Assembly: GCA_902569735.1 (NCBI GenBank)
Contig: CACFVE010000001.1
Coordinates: forward strand, 1 to 64,000
Direction: 5' to 3'
Source of the DNA: an uncultured Pelagibacteraceae bacterium
GTDB lineage: Bacteria > Pseudomonadota > Alphaproteobacteria > Pelagibacterales > Pelagibacteraceae
Length of the DNA: 64,000 bases
Shown piece by piece: positions 60,440 through 64,000 of the stretch. Within the stretch, counting starts at the first letter, position 1; the number at the start of each line of letters is the position of its first letter. The position numbers and the translations under genes were made by a program. The notes under the pieces were generated by a model. That model was not told the origin of the DNA and made no database searches. It was given only the letters and a program-made list of their open reading frames with translations.

Positions 60440-61198
60440 ATGAAGAAAAAAAACAAAAAAGTAAATGCTGGAATTTTAATTATAGGAAATGAAATACTTT
60501 CTGGCAGGACTCAAGATAAAAATGTTGCTTTTATATCCAATTGGTTGAATTCAAAGTGTGGCATATCAGTTAATGAAGTAAGAGTTGTTCCAGATTTAGA
60601 GAAAATAATAATTAAAAACATATTAGAATTATCAAAAAAATTTAATTACGTTTTTACTACCGGAGGCATTGGTCCTACACATGACGATATAACTTCACAA
60701 TCAATTTCGAAAGCATTTAAAGTTAAATATGAATATCACAAAGAAGCATTTCAAATTTTAGAAAATTATTATGGTAAATCAAATTTTAATGACGGTAGAA
60801 GAAAAATGGCAAAAATGCCTAGAGGAGCAAAATTGATTTATAATCCTTCAAGCGCTGCTCCAGGATTTATTATCAAAAATGTAATTTCATTACCTGGTGT
60901 ACCATCCATATTAAATTCAATGATTGAAAATTGTAAACAATACTTAATCAAAGGTTTAAAAGTTTATAGCAAGACTTTAAATCTTTTTACTGTTGAAAGT
61001 AATATTTCAAAACAATTAAGCCTCATTCAAAAAAAATATAAAAAATTTGTCGAGATAGGGAGCTATCCTTTTTTTAGATTAGGAAAGATAGGTGTTTCAA
61101 TTGTAATTAGATCGACATCAAAAATAAAAATACAAAATGTAAATCAAGACTTAATTAAATTAGTTAAAATTAAAAAAATTAAAATATTAAAAGCCTAA
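60440..61198 (+). CDS. CinA N-terminal domain-like protein (molybdopterin-binding fold)
   Basis: A 252-residue protein of the COG1058 group. AGILIIGNEILSGRTQDKN (about 10-28) and FTTGGIGPTHDDITSQSISKAF (72-93) are the MoCF-type motifs, and PRGAKLIYNPSSAAPGF and SLPGVPSIL complete the domain. The C-terminal PncC deamidase domain of full CinA is missing. Homologues act in competence-linked functions or as ADP-ribose/NAD-related pyrophosphatases; the role here is not certain. It converges on a GT9 gene with interlocked stops (CTAA). Confidence 0.85.
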   Translation: MKKKNKKVNAGILIIGNEILSGRTQDKNVAFISNWLNSKCGISVNEVRVVPDLEKIIIKNILELSKKFNYVFTTGGIGPTHDDITSQSISKAFKVKYEYHKEAFQILENYYGKSNFNDGRRKMAKMPRGAKLIYNPSSAAPGFIIKNVISLPGVPSILNSMIENCKQYLIKGLKVYSKTLNLFTVESNISKQLSLIQKKYKKFVEIGSYPFFRLGKIGVSIVIRSTSKIKIQNVNQDLIKLVKIKKIKILKA

Positions 61199-62148
61199 AT
61201 CAATTTAAAGACATCATACATAGTAATTGTATCAATATCTTTTGATTTATACATTTGTTTACTATCTAGGATTTTTATTGAATTAATCTTGGGAGCAAAT
61301 TTTTCTGAGTCAGTTGGTCCAAATAAAACTATCATTGGAACATTAGCTAAACCCATCATATGCATAACTCCATTATCTATAGATATAGCTAAATCTAATC
61401 TTGCAGCTAAGGCTGTTACAAGAGCAGGACATGAAAGATTAGATTGATATTCAGGAAATAAAGCATTTGGAACATGAGATTTAATTTTTTTTATTAATTC
61501 TGTGTTATCTTTTTCAATAAAAAATACTGGAATTTTATTTTTTTCATTAATTTTATTTGCAAGATCAATAAATTTATCAATTGACCAATTTTTTTTCCTA
61601 TAAACGTTTCCTTGTGTTAATGAAAATCCAATATAATTTTTATCAGGCAGTAATCTTTTTGCTTCTTTTTTATACTTTTCTGATAATTTTTTTGGATTAA
61701 AAAGAGATATTTTAATATTTGTGTTTAAAAATTTATCTAAATTTATGAGATGGTCCTTTGAGAAATATTCATCTTTTTTAGTACAAAACCTAAAATTTAA
61801 AGTAGATGAATAAAAATGATTATGAGGTATTCTTTTTAAAATCATTGTGTTTCTTAATTTAGATTGTAGATCAATAATTAAATCCATTTTATCTAAATTT
61901 TGATCTATAAATCTTTTTTTAGTTAAAAGTAAATGCCACCATCTGAAACCAAAATATTTTAAATCTAAATCTAATGTTTTTATATTAATTTCGAATTCTT
62001 TTAATTTACCTTTAAAGTGATTTGTATGAGCACCTAGATAAAAAAATTCTGAGGATTTAAAATGATTTTTAAGACTTAATATTAATGTGAATAACTGTAT
62101 GGAGTCACCTAAGCCTCCTCCAGAATTATATATTAAAATTTTTTTCAT
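61195..62148 (-). CDS. Family 9 glycosyltransferase (heptosyltransferase-like)
   Basis: A 317-residue GT-B protein. ILIYNSGGGLGDSIQLFTLILSL (4-26) is a GT9 start with a glycine insertion, IDLQSKLRNTMILKRI lies in the acceptor domain, and LAISIDNGVMHMMGLANVPMIVLFGPT is the donor site (DNGVMH replacing NDTGPMH). The SLTQGNVYRKKNWSIDKF segment matches the GT9 middle region. It likely transfers a heptose-like sugar to the LPS core. It is divergent from the large membrane protein gene 20 bp away. Confidence 0.88.
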   Translation of the reverse strand: MKKILIYNSGGGLGDSIQLFTLILSLKNHFKSSEFFYLGAHTNHFKGKLKEFEINIKTLDLDLKYFGFRWWHLLLTKKRFIDQNLDKMDLIIDLQSKLRNTMILKRIPHNHFYSSTLNFRFCTKKDEYFSKDHLINLDKFLNTNIKISLFNPKKLSEKYKKEAKRLLPDKNYIGFSLTQGNVYRKKNWSIDKFIDLANKINEKNKIPVFFIEKDNTELIKKIKSHVPNALFPEYQSNLSCPALVTALAARLDLAISIDNGVMHMMGLANVPMIVLFGPTDSEKFAPKINSIKILDSKQMYKSKDIDTITMYDVFKLI

Positions 62149-62168
62149 GTGGTACTTATATTTTATAA

Positions 62169-63995
62169 ATGACTTTGAAATATAAATTAATCTTATTCAT
62201 TATTTTTATAGCACTTTATATTTGTTTTATATCTTTTTTTTGGTCTAATATTCAAGTTCCACTTCAAATCAATAATAAAGCCATTGGTCTTTTAACTATA
62301 AAAAATATCAACCCAATCAATGATACGATAAGATTTATTTTTTTAATTTTTCCGCCTTTAATATTATATCTATTATTTTTAAAAATTAATTTTAAAAACG
62401 ATTTTATTAAAATAAAATCACTATCTTATTCTGAAAAATATCTAAAAAATAATTTAGAGTTAAGAGATCTAAAATTTGTTATTCCTTTATTTTGTATTCT
62501 AATTATGCTTGAGTTTTTTCAAACTGATTTTCCACCTACAAATTATTTAGATACTCTTCATGATGGAGATTATCTTGCAACAATATCAAATCACTTACAT
62601 TTTGGCGGTTATTGGAATTCTGCTTTTACTGTTCATGGTGGTGAAAATATTTTTTTACCTTTAATTGCCTTTAAATTTTTGAATCTAAATATTGCAAGTA
62701 TAAAATATACTCTTTATTTAGCAATTTTTTTAATAAAGTTTTTAACAATTCTTCTAGCTTATCAAATTTCAAAACTAGTCAATATTGAAAAAAATTATAA
62801 AATTATTTTTTTTATAATTCTTACTTTGTTTATGCTTTCGCTAAGTAGTTATGGAGCAGTAAATTATATTAATATTAGAGATATATTCGTATTAATTTTT
62901 TTTTCTATATTAATACAATTATACATTAATAAATTAAATACTTTGTTAATTTATTTTCTCTCACTAGCAACAGTCCTAAGCTTTATATTTCATTATGATA
63001 CAGGTGTTTATCTTCATGTTATAATTTTATTGATATTTTTTCATTTTTTATTTTCTAAAAAAGTTAAAGAATCTTTTTTTCTAATATTTTTTTTAATATT
63101 AAATTGGCTTATCGTATTTAGTTTGTTTGGTTACAGTGAAATTTATTCTATGTTTGAACAATTTTTACAAATTGCTATTAACATGGATAGAATGCATGGA
63201 ATTGAATATCCTCAGCCGTTTCTAAGCATTGGAGATGGTGACCATGGAACAAGAGGAACTAAAGCTTTAGTTTTCTTATTATTACTAGGATTTATTACTA
63301 CTACAATAGTTTTTTTTAAAAACAATTATTTTAAAATCAATGAAAAATTTTTATTAATAATTTTTTATGGATATTCAATTATTTCATTTAAAAATGCCCT
63401 TGGAAGATCTGATGGGCCTCATATTATGTTATCGAGTGACTGGATATCGATCTTGTTATGTTATTATTTTTTATATCTGATTTTTTTTTATTTACCAAAA
63501 AATATAAATTTTATTACAGCTAAAAAATACATAGAAAAAATTGGAGGTTTATTTTTAATAATATTAATATTGGTAAATACAGATTTTAAAAAAGTTTCAA
63601 ATTATAATAAAAATTTTGAAAATTATATAAATACTAGTGACAAAACTTTTATAAATAAGGACAGAGTAAAAATTATTGAAGAGATTTCTCAAATTATTAA
63701 CAACGAAAATTGTATTCAAAACTTTACTGCAGATTTATCTTTACCGTATTTATTGAAAAAACCAAATTGTACTCAATTTATTTCTGCTTGGTTAGGGAGT
63801 GGAGAGAAATTTGAAAAGAAATTCATTAATCAACTAAGAAATAATAATGTTAATTATATAATTTATAGCTCACCATTATATATAGTAGATAATATAAAAA
63901 CCTCCGACAGATTAAAAATTGCTAATCAATATATACAAAAAAACTACTCTATAATTTGGAAAAAAAATAATTACATTTTATTAAAAAGAATTTAA
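62169..63995 (+). CDS. Large polytopic membrane protein, GT-C glycosyltransferase-like
   Basis: A 608-residue integral membrane protein with around twelve hydrophobic helices and a soluble C-terminal part of about 100 residues. After the third helix lies TLHDGDYLATISNHLHFGGYWNSAF, which places an acidic motif in a periplasmic loop as in GT-C enzymes, and ENIFLPLIAF follows. I recognise no closer family. Position next to a GT9 supports a role in surface glycan assembly or polymerisation. The coding sequence ends 5 bp before the right edge of the window. Confidence 0.65.
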   Translation: MTLKYKLILFIIFIALYICFISFFWSNIQVPLQINNKAIGLLTIKNINPINDTIRFIFLIFPPLILYLLFLKINFKNDFIKIKSLSYSEKYLKNNLELRDLKFVIPLFCILIMLEFFQTDFPPTNYLDTLHDGDYLATISNHLHFGGYWNSAFTVHGGENIFLPLIAFKFLNLNIASIKYTLYLAIFLIKFLTILLAYQISKLVNIEKNYKIIFFIILTLFMLSLSSYGAVNYINIRDIFVLIFFSILIQLYINKLNTLLIYFLSLATVLSFIFHYDTGVYLHVIILLIFFHFLFSKKVKESFFLIFFLILNWLIVFSLFGYSEIYSMFEQFLQIAINMDRMHGIEYPQPFLSIGDGDHGTRGTKALVFLLLLGFITTTIVFFKNNYFKINEKFLLIIFYGYSIISFKNALGRSDGPHIMLSSDWISILLCYYFLYLIFFYLPKNINFITAKKYIEKIGGLFLIILILVNTDFKKVSNYNKNFENYINTSDKTFINKDRVKIIEEISQIINNENCIQNFTADLSLPYLLKKPNCTQFISAWLGSGEKFEKKFINQLRNNNVNYIIYSSPLYIVDNIKTSDRLKIANQYIQKNYSIIWKKNNYILLKRI

Positions 63996-64000
63996 ATTGA

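Noticed and set aside
1-64000. Mobile elements, CRISPR arrays, tRNA, rRNA and known riboswitches
   Set aside because: No transposase, integrase, regularly spaced repeats or tRNA-like cloverleaf was seen; gaps are too short for most structured leaders. I could not run covariance models.

Overview
The window is a continuous stretch of a very A+T-rich, extremely compact bacterial chromosome. I read it as SAR11-type Alphaproteobacteria (a Pelagibacter-like marine bacterium). The grounds are strong A/T and Lys/Asn/Ile codon bias, almost no intergenic DNA (the longest gap is about 185 bp, before nrdA), the short PurS/PurQ/PurL system, class II DAHP synthase, an NrdA without an ATP-cone, prpBC, CimA, and osmolyte/polyamine-type ABC uptake. 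The assignment rests on gene content and style, not on a database search. I see no tRNA, rRNA, insertion sequence, phage gene or CRISPR array.

Layout. (a) 1-4708: surface polysaccharide genes: a DUF4422 protein cut by the left edge, rmlC-rmlD-rmlB, a family 2 glycosyltransferase and a sugar epimerase. (b) 4705-14884: S-methylthioadenosine (MTA) recycling. apt and mtnP are divergent; mtnA, a secreted alpha/beta hydrolase, a class II aldolase, a fused speD-speE and a nitrilase form a tight operon. A second sugar-nucleotide block (GT9-like protein, DUF6165, C-methyltransferase, GMD-like SDR, cupin) lies between mtnP and mtnA. (c) 14881-17340: a second DUF6165, a GT9 and a GT4. (d) 17340-25966: housekeeping and accessory genes: thioredoxin-like protein, gamma carbonic anhydrase, secreted amidohydrolase-like protein, PNPOx-like protein, beta-hydroxyacid dehydrogenase, MFS, rpoZ, dusA, TauE-like exporter, phosphomannomutase. 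(e) 26030-29102: nrdAB with a strong promoter and a probable tandem NrdR operator. (f) 29162-35637: EutA-like and ectoine-hydrolase-like genes followed by a Pot-type ABC importer with a hairpin terminator inside the operon. (g) 35638-40802: PPIase, argE, prpC, prpB, LysE exporter, HAD phosphatase. (h) 40873-49884: a C-terminal-only glmU, glmS, class II DAHP synthase, nadE, cysS, cimA, trmJ, rpsD. (i) 49885-52950: a second small surface-glycan patch. (j) 52952-60423: an unbroken leftward run (sfsA, map, purB, purC, purS, purQ, purL, bolA, grxD, small membrane protein). (k) 60440-63995: CinA-like protein, GT9 and a large membrane glycosyltransferase-like protein.

How the genes work together. 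SpeDE makes polyamine and releases MTA. MtnP splits MTA into adenine, which apt recovers, and methylthioribose-1-phosphate, which MtnA isomerises and the class II aldolase probably cleaves. That would be a DHAP-shunt-like route instead of the full methionine cycle. RmlBCD, phosphomannomutase, glmS/glmU-C and the glycosyltransferases feed envelope glycans. nrdAB and the pur run supply nucleotides.

The points most worth following are the MTA/polyamine operon with its unexplained secreted hydrolase, GlmU reduced to its acetyltransferase half, two DUF6165 paralogues each beside a GT9-like gene, a GDP-mannose-dehydratase homologue without its catalytic Glu, and the regulatory sites packed into or across coding sequence.
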